From Brachionus manjavacas (taxonomy: Eukaryota > Rotifera > Eurotatoria > Ploima > Brachionidae): a DNA stretch of 64,000 nucleotides. The position numbers and the translations under genes were made by a program. The stretch covers positions 6,262,001 through 6,326,000 of the forward strand of contig JAHQIY010000004.1 of the NCBI GenBank assembly GCA_019054805.1, given 5' to 3'. This document shows, one piece after another, positions 46,464 through 57,221 of the stretch; position 1 is the first letter of the stretch; every line of letters starts with the position of its first letter. The notes under the pieces are model-generated. The model saw only the letters and a program-made list of their open reading frames with translations. It had not been told where the DNA came from and made no database searches.

Positions 46464-46572
46464 CCGAGACTTTATTGCACGGCTAAATGAAGAAACACCA
46501 TGTACCATCGATGAAATCCGGAGTTGCATGAAACAGAACGGTTTGGCGAAAAAGCATTATAGACGTCTGTAA
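46464..46572 (+). pseudogene. Orphan exon-like coding patch
   Basis: After a TATTTAG acceptor-like site, 35 codons read RDFIARLNEETPCTIDEI and continue to a stop after KKHYRRL. Base composition is clearly richer than the surroundings. An ATG-led patch just upstream (MVSSEK, then a GTAAAG donor) does not join it in frame. I do not recognise a family. It may be the last exon of a small gene or the remnant of one. Confidence 0.3.
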
Positions 46573-46860
46573 ATCTAAACTGTCACAATCGATTGATGAT
46601 TATGATAATAATTTTTTATTATTCAAAATAATTTATAATTATATAATAAAATGGGGGTTAAGTTCAACTGTTATAAAATGGTTACAACTTTTGAAGATGA
46701 CTGTACGAATCATCGCTACTCCGTTACCGTACACCAATTCCAACTCAGGGTACTCATTAGCCTTTGGTTTTTAAATAATAATTATGAAATTTATAAAATA
46801 ATGCAAATAATTATATCGATCAAATCAAAGCCTATTCAGATTTTGTGCCCATAAATATGT

Positions 46861-47427
46861 AAACTTTTTTTTTAAAGAAAAAAATTTCAAGCTGATTTCA
46901 ATAAATTTATTTTAATGTAAAATTAAGAGAAACAAAAAGAATAAATGAAGCTTTAAATGATGTTTTTTAGAATTCTGTTTGACTTTATTTATAAAAATAT
47001 TAATGGTAGAAAATAAAGAGAAAAAATTTATTAAATTATTTTAAGTGTAAATAAAGGAAATATTTTATTAATAAATATGTGCCCCAAACCAAAGAACTTG
47101 CGATTATACGATTTAAGGTGCTTAATACAGTAGCGCTACGCCACATGGATTTTACGTAAATTTACGTCAAATTACGTTAATTTACGTAATTTTACGTAAA
47201 AAAAAGTAAATTTACGTTATTTTACGTTAATAAACGTAATTTTACTTTTCTATCTTTACGTTAATTTACGTAAATTTACTTTTTTTTACGTAAAATTGCG
47301 TAAATTAACGTAATTTGACGTAAATTTACGTAAAATCCATGTGGCGTAGCGCTACTGTAAACTTTTTTTAATAAGGCCAAATTGATTCAGAAATTTGGAA
47401 TAGCTATTATCTAAATTTAAACTATAA
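46861..47427 (-). repeat. Long dispersed repeat, copy A (interrupted)
   Basis: Segments here (GAGAAACAAAAAGAATAAAT, ATAAAGGAAATATTT, GATTCAGAAATTTGGAATAG) recur in reverse complement and in the same order at about 63490-63690. Both copies adjoin a SINE body, so the repeated unit extends beyond the SINE. This copy is interrupted by the palindromic MITE at 47128-47357. Confidence 0.65.
47128..47357. mobile_element. Near-perfect palindromic MITE with TA duplication
   Basis: A 230-base element begins CAGTAGCGCTACGCCACATG and ends in its exact complement. The two halves are complementary over nearly their whole length, built from repeated TTTACGTAA units. TA dinucleotides at 47126-47127 and 47358-47359 are the likely target duplication, as for Tc1/mariner-like or other TA-targeting elements. 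There is no coding capacity. It would extrude as a long cruciform or produce a long hairpin RNA. Confidence 0.85.
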
Positions 47428-47790
47428 TTGTCCCTTTTTTATCGTAATAATAGGGGAGGCGCACATGGCAAGTTTTTTTTTCTATTTTACAATTCTAAAA
47501 ATAATTGCGTAATTATATTTCAAATTTTAACATGCGTAAGTATTGAGTTTTAATGAAACAACGTAATTTCAAAATTTCAAAAAAGTTAAATAGAAAAAAA
47601 AACTTGCCACATCTTCTTTTTTTAGTAACTTTTTGAGCAACGGCTCTTATTTGATACAGAGGTTACTGCATCGAGTTGATCATCTACACCCCAATTATTA
47701 CCTAGTCGAAACCGGTCCCCTTTTTTGTGTTGAAAAGAGTTTAAGAATTTTTCCATTCCGGATAAAAGACGGATCAAAACCCACAATCAG
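47421..47790 (-). mobile_element. SINE copy 3, split by a nested MITE
   Basis: It matches the SINE at 785-1082 in the same orientation: AATTGTCCC, GGGGAGGCGC, then after an insertion AACTTTTTGAGCAACGGCTC, TGCATCGAGTTGATCATCTA and CCTAGTCGAAACCGGTCCCC. The tRNA-like head (about 47750-47790) is strongly diverged. The 142-base element 47467-47608 interrupts the body. Confidence 0.75.
47467..47608. mobile_element. Short MITE nested in the SINE
   Basis: A 142-base element has 24-base terminal repeats with one mismatch (GGCAAG, nine T, CTATTT). It is flanked by ACAT at 47463-47466 and 47609-47612. Insertion into a known SINE body makes its borders unambiguous, because removing it and one ACAT restores the SINE alignment. 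Confidence 0.8.
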
Positions 47791-48176
47791 AGGAAAAGTT
47801 TATTCTACTTTGACTCTCTGTCAAGTAAAATAAATTAATCGTTTATTTATCCTTGCACCCAATTATTGGCATGACAAATTTTTTAGCTTTAAAAACATCT
47901 AATTAAAATTTAAGCTCTATTTACTTACAGTAGTGTGTTTTTACGTAAATTAATTAAATGCCAAATTACTTTTGTAAGTGTTTATGAATACTTGTTATCG
48001 TTATTTAGAATTTAAAAAAATCTCTAAAAATTCGGTAATTAAAAAAAATTTAAAAAATTTTTCAAAAAAATTTATTTACAATTGAAAAACATTGAATTTA
48101 AACAAAAAATAAAATTAATTATCAGAGGATTTTTACAAATAATCAGAAATTAAATAAACATTATTTAGAACTAAAT

Positions 48177-51100
48177 TTAGAAATTTTTAAAATCATTAAA
48201 GACGTCTGTCATCACTTTTTGTAAAAGATCATCTAAATTTTCATTTTTGCTTGAACTATTAAAATTTTGCATCGAATTTCTGTGATTAAAATTCTGATTT
48301 TCTTGATAAACAATTATTTTGTCATCACTTCGAATCAAAACATTTTCATTTGAAAACTTTTGACTCGGCCTTTGATAGCTTTTTACTTCACTAAAAAACG
48401 GATTATTTTTTGAAAGAGACTGATAAGAAGAATTTTGGTATCTAGGCTTGTAGTCCTCATTTTGGTAATAAACATTGTTATTTGGTAAAGAAACTGCCAT
48501 ATCTTTGAAATAATTTTGATTTTGATATTGATTTTCATCTTGATTAGTTGTCAAATTCGGAATATCTATTAAACTAACCTGATTTGTTTGAGTCAAAGGC
48601 TCACGATGAGAAATGACAAATTTATCATCAAAAAGACCTATTAGATCGTCAAAATAAGAACCTGATTCCGAGTTTGAGTTTTCAGATTCAGTTTTTGGAT
48701 TATTTATTTCCTCATTTGAATCATCTACATTTCCCATTAAATCAGGAGGATTCAATGGATTACTCAGGAACAATTCGTCTATTTTGCCAGGATTTCCCCA
48801 CACATTTTTCGAATCTGCTCCCATATGTCCTGTATGAATAAAACTATTTTTCAAAGGCAAGCTAATATCTTCACCTTTTAATCTTCTTTGAGCATCTAGC
48901 ATGGCTCTTGGAAAACTGCCAGTAAGCAATGTTCTATTATTTTGTCCCTTCCACCAATATTTATCCGCATATCCGTCTATTATTGTGACAGAATCTCCAC
49001 GTTCTAACTCTAATCTTTCTGCTTCATTGAAGTTATCTTTGACTTTCATTTCGATTATTTTAAATTCTTTGATGGCTTTTTTTAAAATTCCAAAACTTGG
49101 TCTTTCGTCTGGCTTTCTGGACCAGCATAAATTAATTATTTTATAAAATTCTCTGGAACACATGTAGGGTATAGATAAACGTTTGCCTTCGGTATCAATT
49201 TTTTGGAAAATTTGTGCCGCTGTCAAATTTGGCCATGGTTGATCGCCGAAAGAAAATATTTCCCAAACAGTGACGCCGAAGGCCCAGACATCAGATTTGA
49301 TTGAAAAAATTTTTTCTCGGATACTCTCAGGTGGATACCAAGCACATGGAATCTTATGATTATCATTCATTGTATATTGTCCGTCAACAGCGCTTCTAGA
49401 CATTCCAAAATCGCATATTTTAACATGATCTAGACTTTTTAGGAGAATATTTCTGGCTGCGAGATCTCGATGAATTAAATTTTTAATTTCTAGATATTCC
49501 ATTCCATCAGTAATCTGATAAATGTAAGAGTACAATTTTTTGAGAGGTACACTTTTAAGTTGGCGATTTTGACGCAAATATTTTAGCAAAGATCCATTGG
49601 GTGCTAATTCTGTTACCATTGATATTATTGAATTTTTATCACCAGAGCCATTCATGATTACACCGTAAAGTTTTGTCAGATTTACATGATCCAAACCACA
49701 CATGCAACTTATCTCGTTTACAATGTCAAGAATTGATTGACGCTTGTCTGAATTATCTAATTCTAGACCGTTTTCATGAAGACATTTTATGGCTACAGTA
49801 ATCTAAAATAAAATTTTTAAAAACTTTTTTTATAAATCCATTTCAAAAAACAAATTAACTTTTTGTCCATTCGGAGATTTCCAAATTGCTTTTTTGACAA
49901 TTCCAAAGTTTCCTTTGCCTATTATTTCCTCTCCAGTTTTGTTTGTACAGATTTCAATGTCTTTTGGATTAATAACAACTGAAATACCATTTAGTTTAAC
50001 TTCGGATTTTGTTGATCCATTTTGAATTTGATTGACTGTTTTTCTTTTAGATAAAACCCGAGTAAATTTGTTTGAATTGCTTAGCTTAAATTAAAATAAA
50101 AAGTGACAAAAATTTCAGAGATTTTTATTAACACTAGAAGATCAAATTCTCTTTTAATCATTAAGACCCGAGAAGTCTACAAAACTTTTTTATATCATTA
50201 AATGAACAAAAAATATTTTATTTTGATTGTTTTACTCTTATATTTTATAATCATTAAAATAACATTAAAAATTAATTCATACAGCCTAAAAATTGCTGAA
50301 TCTTAGGAAAATAACGTAATTATCCGAATTTAGTGACATGTTACTAAACCAAATAATGGAATGTCAAAAAAATGAGCCCTGGTTTTAAAAAAGAGTAATG
50401 TTCAATTTTAAGGACATGTCTTAAAAAACGAATAATTTTGAATTTGAATTTATAAAAAAACATCCGACAAAAAATATTTTATAAGCTTTGACAATTGTTA
50501 ATAGTTTTAAAATGTGTTCACTTTTTATAACATTTCACTAAAATTGAATTTTGATTTTTTTTTAAAACAGGGCTCAATTTTGAATAAAATGTCACTAAAA
50601 TATATTACTCTATTTTAAAAAGATGTCGGATGATTACGTTATAGGGAAAAATAAGAGCCCAATTTTTTATATCACTTTTAGCCATCAATCTTTTTAGACC
50701 CCAGAAGTTTTTAAAATTTATATTTTATAAAAATAAAAAAGAGCTTTTATAGCTACTTCTTTAACTTTTATTCCCCGATTCTTTGTTATTAAGAACATAA
50801 AAATAACTAATTAATTTAAATATTAATAAATTACTGAATCTAAGGACAAAATAATTGAAAAACATTACAAATTTTTGACAAGTCTAAAAAACTTCCTTAT
50901 TCTTAGTGTTAATGTTTTTAATGCTATTTAATAATTGATATGATTAAATCTTTTTAAAAATTTTTATTACTTTTTTGGCATTAAATTAGGGGAAAAAACA
51001 ATTCCATTATTTTTTAATGTAACTTTCAATAGTAGAAAGAATTCCAAAATCTTGCCTGTTCTTGTAGTGTTAATGAAAAATACAAATGGAATTATTTGAC

Positions 51101-51359
51101 TTACTTCGGATGAGATTGAAGAATTGGGTGGCAAAGGCGCCGGTCGACTTGGAAGAATTGACTTTTTGGTTTTATTTACAGCATCGGTGAGTCTCCTTAT
51201 AGCCGGCTTAGATAGACCGATTTTTTCCAAGTCTTTTGATTTGACATAATCAAAATGGGAAAGGCGAGTTATTTGTAGATTTTCACTGATTTTTGGCCAA
51301 AATTTTTCAAGCTGAATTTCAAGCAAAAGTTTGTAAACTTCATTAGATTCTTGATCCAT
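48177..51359 (-). CDS. Activated Cdc42 kinase (ACK/TNK2-type) non-receptor tyrosine kinase
   Basis: Three exons close in phase: 51359-51105, 50084-49860, 49802-48177, for 701 residues. Domains in order: an ACK-type SAM (about 1-75, ISENLQITRLSHFDYVKSKD), a tyrosine kinase (about 135-400) with GKGNFG, VAIKCL, HRDLAARN, DFGMSR and WYPPES, then SH3 (about 405-465, YWWKGQ). A CRIB motif follows (SLPLKNSFIHTGHMG), ending in IDELFLSNPLNPPDL. This SAM-kinase-SH3-CRIB order is diagnostic of ACK, a Cdc42-GTP effector acting in receptor endocytosis. The tail after CRIB is only about 220 residues, Asn/Gln-rich, and shows no UBA domain, unlike vertebrate TNK2 (about 1040 residues). The 1020-base first intron hosts a MITE. 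Confidence 0.93.
50314..50639. mobile_element. TA-flanked MITE, copy 1, in an ACK intron
   Basis: A 326-base element has terminal repeats ACGTAATTATCCGAATT / CGGATGATTACGT and TA on each side (50312-50313, 50640-50641). Copy 2 at 62793-63140 is collinear and very similar, including GAGCCCTGGT, AAGGACATGTCTTAAAAAAC and ACATCCGAC. No coding capacity. It lies inside the 50085-51104 intron. Confidence 0.88.
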
Positions 51360-52673
51360 CGTATAATATAAATAAATGCATTTATTTAAACATTTAAACA
51401 AGTTTTTTTTAATTTTTTTTCTAATTATTTTAGCCCCATTTAAACTCTTGAGTCTATCTAAATTCACCCTATGATAAGAAAAAAATTAAGCGCAGTTCGC
51501 CTTTATCATTAGTTATTCACCATCAAAGATAAATAAATAATTTTCTAATTATTGAGGGTTTTTATTTTATTTTAATATTATTTTAATATTATTTTAATAT
51601 TATTTTTATGTTGAAAATATTTGGTTAGTACTTGTGTTTGAGGGATTATGATCTTTTTTTAAAAAAGAGTATTTAATTTTGTCTTGGGATTAGTATTTTT
51701 TGACTTAACTTTAGAATAAGATCAAAGATATTGAATTTAATAAGTGCAGTTCAGGGCAAAATTCTTAATAAGATCAATACAAACGAACAAGTTGCATCAA
51801 TCGAAAAATTACAATCTTTGTTTTTTTATTTTAAAGCTTTTTAAATTTAAATATATTTAATATAATTATGTAACTAATAATAATAATAAAAATAAGCAAC
51901 AACACAAAAACCTGATAAGAATTCGCATTTGAAAAGCTTCTAAAGTAGCTTTGTACTCCAAACATCTGAACGTAATTAACTAAAATGATTTAATCAAATA
52001 AAGTAATAAATAAACATATATTTAAATATTTGTTATTTAATTTCAAAAACCATTCAAGTAAGCAAAAACCATTAAAGATTATCTTGTCTAAAGCTTAATA
52101 TCTATAAACATGACTTCTTTTTGACTTTTGGAGTATAAATTTTTTTGATCATAAGACTTTATTTTGATAAGAAAACACCATAAAACAAGACTTTTAAACT
52201 TAAATCTACTTGTTCAAATTATAAATCCATAGTTTATTTAATTTTTATAATATTTTTCAAAATATTTTAAAATTTTTATATTTGCTTTAAACAATTTTAA
52301 TAAATTAAGCACACAAGTATTATTATTTCTATTATAATAATTCGACTTGTAATAAAAATTGTATTAGTCTTTCTTGTCGATTTGCTTCCGATATACAAAA
52401 ATTAATTAAGTGAATAGCGAATTCTATAGATTTTACAGATATTAATAAATTTTGACAAAATGCAAAATGTTTGATGCACCTTTTTGAATTTAGAAAACTA
52501 TTTTGTTTAATTTTTGAAAAATCTTAAAATTTTCAACCGAATTTAAGTTCTACTGAATTTCACAAAACCTTTGACAAAACCAAATTGCATTTTTGGCTTA
52601 ATCAATAAATTTAACTAAAAAAATATAATTTTATTTCAACCATCATTTATATGAAATAATAACGGTGAATAAA
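51360..52673. other. Intergenic upstream of ACK
   Basis: AT-rich sequence. A short tandem array of about four ATTTTAATATT units lies near 51565-51605. No gene or promoter element can be supported. Confidence 0.4.
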
Positions 52674-52698
52674 CATTTTTTTGGGGATTAGTACGTTT

Positions 52699-52850
52699 CA
52701 TAGCAACACTAATTTCATCGCATCTCAATTTTCATCGCATTTCAATTTTTTTTATCGCATCTTCTTTTTTTTCATCGCATCTTCTTTTTTTTCATCGCAT
52801 CTTAGTTTGTTTCATCGCATAATTTTTTTTTCATAGCATCTATTTCATAA
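52699..52850. repeat. Left subterminal repeat array of the MULE
   Basis: About seven units of 17-21 bases, each containing TCATCGCATC or a close variant, separated by T runs. Mutator-type elements often carry such arrays as transposase binding sites. A matching inverted array lies at the right end. Confidence 0.75.
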
Positions 52851-52882
52851 AACTAAGTTATCTCTTTATCTAGAACTAAGTT

Positions 52883-54517
52883 ATGAACAAAAATTTCTTG
52901 TTATTGAATCGAAATGATTCCCCGTCAGTAAAAAATTTAAGAAGTCGAAAGATATGCAGTAAACCTACTTTAAGGGTTGATACAAGTCCAAAAAATAACG
53001 TAGTCACATCTTCCATTAGAATCGAAAAAGTTACAAATGATACAATAGTCGAAAATGATGCCGTTGATGAATGCCTTGAACAATCATTTAGAAACCTTAG
53101 TATACTAACACCTATTGAGTCAGTATACACTGAAACAGTTTCAAGTGATTCGTCAGAGGAGGAAAAAGAGGATCAGGATGAACTTCAACTTGAAAAATTG
53201 GAAAAACTAAACAATTTAGATTTGGGCGAACTTAATTGGATTATGACGATAACAAATCGTAATGGCTACAAATTGTTTAGTAAAGGACATGCCTACACAA
53301 AAGAACGGGGTCCTAATACCAAAGGAAATGTTACATGGAGATGTGAGTGGTTATGTGGTGGACGTGGTTTCAGTGTCGGTTTTGAACCTCCTTTTATAAT
53401 GACTGGGATGCATCAAAATCATAAACCAGATATGAAACGAATTCAAGTGTTACAAAGTAATGAAACTATTAAAAAACGAGCTAAAGAGTCTAAAGATAAA
53501 CCTAGAACAATTGTGACTGAGACAAATAAAGAAATTGATCTTGACGCTGTTATGCAATTGCCTAATTACAATGCTTGTCGGAGTAAAATAAATAGAGAAA
53601 GGTCAAAGAAGCCTGGTTTTGGTAAAGAATTTGAAGATTTGTCAAAAATCGTTGTTGTTGATGAGCTGTCTGTCACCTGTAGACGAGATCGTTTCTTTTG
53701 GGACGATAGTGGTACAGATGACCCTGAGAGAATTTTGATTTTCACCACAAAAGAGAACTTAAAACTCTTGGATAGAAACCCAAATTGGTTTTGCGATGGG
53801 ACTTTTGACATTTCACCTTCTTTGTTCACCCAACTCTATACTATTCATGTTATAATAAATAACCGAGATTTTCCATTTCTTTACGCCTTGCTGCCAAATA
53901 AAAACCAAAACACTTATGTAAAGTTGTTTACAATGATAGATAGTTATATAACCAATCCTCCCTTATCAGTCAATATTGATTATGAAAAAGCGGTGTTCAA
54001 TGCAATACATAAAGTTTGGAAAGATTGTAAAATTTTCGGATGTTTTTTTCATCTTTCAAGCAATTTGTTTAAACGTGTACAAGATAGACATTTAATCGAT
54101 TTCTATTCGGATGAGAGTTTTAGAGAAAGCTTTAAAATGGTTCAAGCACTGGCTTTCGTTCCTGTTAATGATGTCGTACAAGCTTTTAAAATTATAGAAG
54201 GTCAATCGAACGAGAAATTCAAACTTATCTTAAGTTATTTTGAAAAGTGTTATATTGGGCGACTAAAAGAAAATTCTAAGTCAATTCGTGTTGTTCCTCG
54301 GTTCCCAATTCCTTCTTGGAATCTTCATGAAAGAATTTTGAATAATTTACCTCGGACAACAAATTCAGTTGAAGCATGGCATGGTGCTATTACAAATGAT
54401 GAAAAAAGTCACTTGAAGTTTAATCAATTGATCGATAAACTAAAGACTGAACAGTCACATACTGAAAATAACTTAGTCAAGATAAAAAGCAGGAGAAATA
54501 GTCGAAAAGCCAGTTGA
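52883..54517 (+). CDS. MULE transposase with FLYWCH-type zinc finger
   Basis: One uninterrupted ATG-to-stop frame of 544 residues, intronless unlike the host genes. An acidic N-terminal region is followed by a FLYWCH-like zinc finger at about 112-175 (NRNGYKLFSKGHAY, VTWRCEWLCGGRG, HQNHKPD). A MULE-type DDE core follows at about 290-525. The putative acidic triad is the first Asp in WFCDGTF, the second in NIDYEKA and the Glu in NSVEAWHG. CFFHLSSN supplies the CxxH motif between the last two. It would cut and reinsert the element in the nucleus. The frame has no stop or frameshift, so the copy may be active or recently so. The start ATG lies just inside the left repeat array. Confidence 0.88.
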   Translation: MNKNFLLLNRNDSPSVKNLRSRKICSKPTLRVDTSPKNNVVTSSIRIEKVTNDTIVENDAVDECLEQSFRNLSILTPIESVYTETVSSDSSEEEKEDQDELQLEKLEKLNNLDLGELNWIMTITNRNGYKLFSKGHAYTKERGPNTKGNVTWRCEWLCGGRGFSVGFEPPFIMTGMHQNHKPDMKRIQVLQSNETIKKRAKESKDKPRTIVTETNKEIDLDAVMQLPNYNACRSKINRERSKKPGFGKEFEDLSKIVVVDELSVTCRRDRFFWDDSGTDDPERILIFTTKENLKLLDRNPNWFCDGTFDISPSLFTQLYTIHVIINNRDFPFLYALLPNKNQNTYVKLFTMIDSYITNPPLSVNIDYEKAVFNAIHKVWKDCKIFGCFFHLSSNLFKRVQDRHLIDFYSDESFRESFKMVQALAFVPVNDVVQAFKIIEGQSNEKFKLILSYFEKCYIGRLKENSKSIRVVPRFPIPSWNLHERILNNLPRTTNSVEAWHGAITNDEKSHLKFNQLIDKLKTEQSHTENNLVKIKSRRNSRKAS

Positions 54518-54724
54518 ACAACAAAAGAAAGATTCTCGCTTATTTAACTTATGTAAGTCGTACAATAGAGATAACCTACTAGAGTATTTAAGTAATTTGT
54601 GTTTAAACATTGAATAATTTATTCTTATCTAATCAAATTAATCAAACTAATTGATATTTAACTTTATTCTTTTTCAATAAAATTTTTTTGTTTCTAATTT
54701 TCTATTGTTTACTCGATTGCAATG

Positions 54725-54848
54725 AAAATCTCACCTGCGATGAATTATCATGCGATAAAAAATTAAGACTTGCTATGAAAAATTGACACTTGCGACGAAA
54801 TAACTTGCGATAAAAATGACGCGATGAAATTGGCTGCTATGAAACGTA
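54725..54848. repeat. Right subterminal repeat array of the MULE
   Basis: About seven units containing GCGATGAAA, GCGATAAAA or GCTATGAAA occur in orientation opposite to the left array. They end in the shared terminal sequence GCTATGAAACGT. The variation among units is greater than on the left side. Confidence 0.75.
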
Positions 54849-54865
54849 ACAGAGCCATTTTTTTG

Positions 54866-57213
54866 TTTAGTTATTTTCATATCAATATACTCTTTATTTA
54901 AATTTAAATAAAATTTTAATATAATTATTTTTTGATTAAATTAAATTTATCTTGAATAATCGATGAAAAATTTAATTTTCAAATTTTTTTTAAATTAGTG
55001 CTTTCTTCAAATTCTCCAAGCTTAGCTTAAAAACGACCAGCTGACTCTTAAGGCTTCTCAAATTTCTCACTACATGAACTTAAAAAATGAAGCTTATTTT
55101 TATCCAAAAAATAACTAAAATCATTCTAAATTTTAAAAGCAAACAAAATTAAGAATAAAATTAAAAAAAAAAATTACTAAAAATTTTTAGAAAATTATTG
55201 ATTACTGGATATCCATTTCATGTAAAAAGTGTGAAACAAATCGCGGGAACTTATTTAATTAATTTAAAAAACTAATTAAATAAGTTTCAATAAATTAATT
55301 TTAAATATTGTTTAATAAAAAAGAGTAAAACCGATAAATTATGAAATCGTTGTTTTAAATTTTAATAAGTTTATCACATTTTGAATAAAATGTTAATAAT
55401 AATTACCTAGAAAATAATTGAATTTTGCGTTCATTACATTATTTTAAAATATTGAATAAAATTCAAGAAGAAAACTTAAAATATATAAAAAAAAACAGTA
55501 TTTGTTCATAAATTTTCTTCTCCACCTGTTCATAAAAATGGAGAAGAAAAGTAAGTACCAGCCCAGATCACTGTTTTTTAAACAAAGTAATCTAAATAAT
55601 ACATAAGATCGCTGGCAGTGATCTTATATACCTAATGTAAACCGTAAGCAAATTCAATCGTCGGAAAAAAGTATTTTACTAGAATATTCAAAAAATAGTT
55701 TAGAGTTGGCATTAAAAGCTCATTTTCAATTACAAAATTCATCAGTTAAAAAATATGAAAAATATCTTATAAAAGTCGATGGAGAGTTTTTAAACCAAGA
55801 AGTTCTTAAAAGAATTAAATTTACCCAAAGTCGAAAAAAGAAACTTGTAATAAAGAAGACTTTAGACTATATAAAAAAGTGCCAAAAATGTCAGAGGTTA
55901 TTTTACCAAGAAAATACCAAAAAAATAAAATAAAATGGGTCACATGTGAAAATAATTCGTGTAATACTTGATCATGTGATTTTTGTCTTCCTAAAATTTT
56001 TTTAGCTTATTATGAATATCAAATGCTTAATAAAATATAAATTTTCTGATTGATTTTATTTATTTTTTTTCGTTTATTTTAGCCCTTAATGTACTTGTTT
56101 CGCTAGTTAACTTTTAAATTTTTTTAACTTCGCATTTTTTTTGTAAATAATTGCTTAAAAGTTATTTGATTCGTTTTTTTGTTTTATTAATTTTATTTTT
56201 TCCCTTTTAAGTAAGCTTTTTTTAAATGATCGGCTTTGTACTTAAATTGGTGAAAAACCGATCAAAATTTTATAAAATAAAAATTTGATTAAATAACAAA
56301 AATAAATTTTTTTCTTATAAGTCTTATATAATTTTAATCCTGGTCTTTAGCCGGGTCTAAATGCTTTCAACCAAAGTTGTCAAAATTTTAAACATTATTT
56401 CCTTAACAGCGAGGAAACCGGACAGTTCAAATAGAAGCCAGTTAATAGAGTAAAGAGGCATTTAATTTGAACAATCGAAGCTATCGAATCCAATCTCTTG
56501 AAATCAATAAAAAAATCATTAATTCATTAATTATTAATTTATCAGGAAAATGAATCAAACCAAAAATCAAAAGTGAACAAAAATCAAAAAGAGAGCAGAA
56601 TTGGCGAAGAAAAGCAAACATAGAAAAATTGGACATCTTTAAATGGTTAGCAAAATAAGACTTTTGGAACAGTAACAAAGCCAGTAAGAGCAATTTAACC
56701 AGTGGATGTATTTTACTTTTTTTTATAGATTTATTTTTAATATACTGTTGTATTTCTAGTTTCCATTTTATTTCGTTTGTATTTTTAATCTACCATTTGA
56801 CTGAATTTAAGCGCGAAGGATGATGTATGTGATTTTCCCACGTGATATAGGTAATCATAATGATGTTGATTGTCATCTCTTCCTAGTCTGATCATAACGC
56901 TAATCATTTAAGCTTTTCATGATCACATTTTTTATATTACAAGCTACATTTTTAAAGATTTGGATTAAATTTATTAATCTATGATATATTTAAAGAAAAG
57001 ATTAGAACAATTATTTATTAATGCTCAAGAATACTCTCTCTGTTGACTTTTTGTTTTTTTTCACAGTTTTTTTCAGTTCTATTTTTAAAAATTCTTGTCA
57101 ATTATTTAAAGTTTGAATTAATAAATTATATGAAATTTTCCAATGAACTTAATATAATCATTATAATCGAGAGAATAAGTAAAGACCTTGAATTGTATTG
57201 TCTAACCGGTTTT
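54866..57213. other. Intergenic, mostly non-coding
   Basis: AT-rich sequence. The only coding-like patch is at about 55630-55933. The stretch 56340-56700 is less AT-rich and purine-biased on the plus strand, but no frame, RNA fold or repeat can be supported there. Confidence 0.35.
55706..55933 (+). CDS. Unrecognised Lys-rich ORF, possible exon
   Basis: An open frame continues from about 55652 through to the stop at 55931 (SSEKSILLEYSKNSLEL, then about 75 residues). The product is very Lys-rich and ends with a single KCQKCQRLFYQ cysteine pair. There is no ATG at its start. A donor-bearing ATG exon upstream (MEKK, GTAAGT at about 55550) does not join it in a clear phase. I recognise no family. 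It could be a terminal exon or a remnant. Confidence 0.25.
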   Translation: MALKAHFQLQNSSVKKYEKYLIKVDGEFLNQEVLKRIKFTQSRKKKLVIKKTLDYIKKCQKCQRLFYQENTKKIK

Positions 57214-57221
57214 ACTTGGAT

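Larger units (their letters stand above)
52684..54855 (+). mobile_element. Full-length Mutator-like element (MULE)
   Basis: A 2.17-kb unit encloses one intact transposase gene. The ends share ACGTTTCATAGC (about 52691 and, in complement, 54837-54848). Inside each end lies an array of TTTCATCGCATC-like repeats facing inwards. The 10-mer CATTTTTTTG occurs at 52674-52683 and 54856-54865. A 9-10 base duplication is the size expected for Mutator, although a T run is weak evidence. Confidence 0.8.

Noticed and set aside
47633-47833. 66-codon open frame in the repeat nest
   Set aside because: It runs through SINE copy 3 and has no similarity to a protein family that I recognise.
52735-52850. Regular short repeats resembling a CRISPR array
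   Set aside because: Units are imperfect, separated only by T runs, lie at the end of a MULE and are mirrored at its other end. They are subterminal repeats of a eukaryotic transposon.
56481-56693. 70-codon minus-strand frame with hydrophobic residues
   Set aside because: The plus strand is purine-rich here, which automatically gives Leu/Phe-rich antisense frames. No start context, splice partner or motif supports it.
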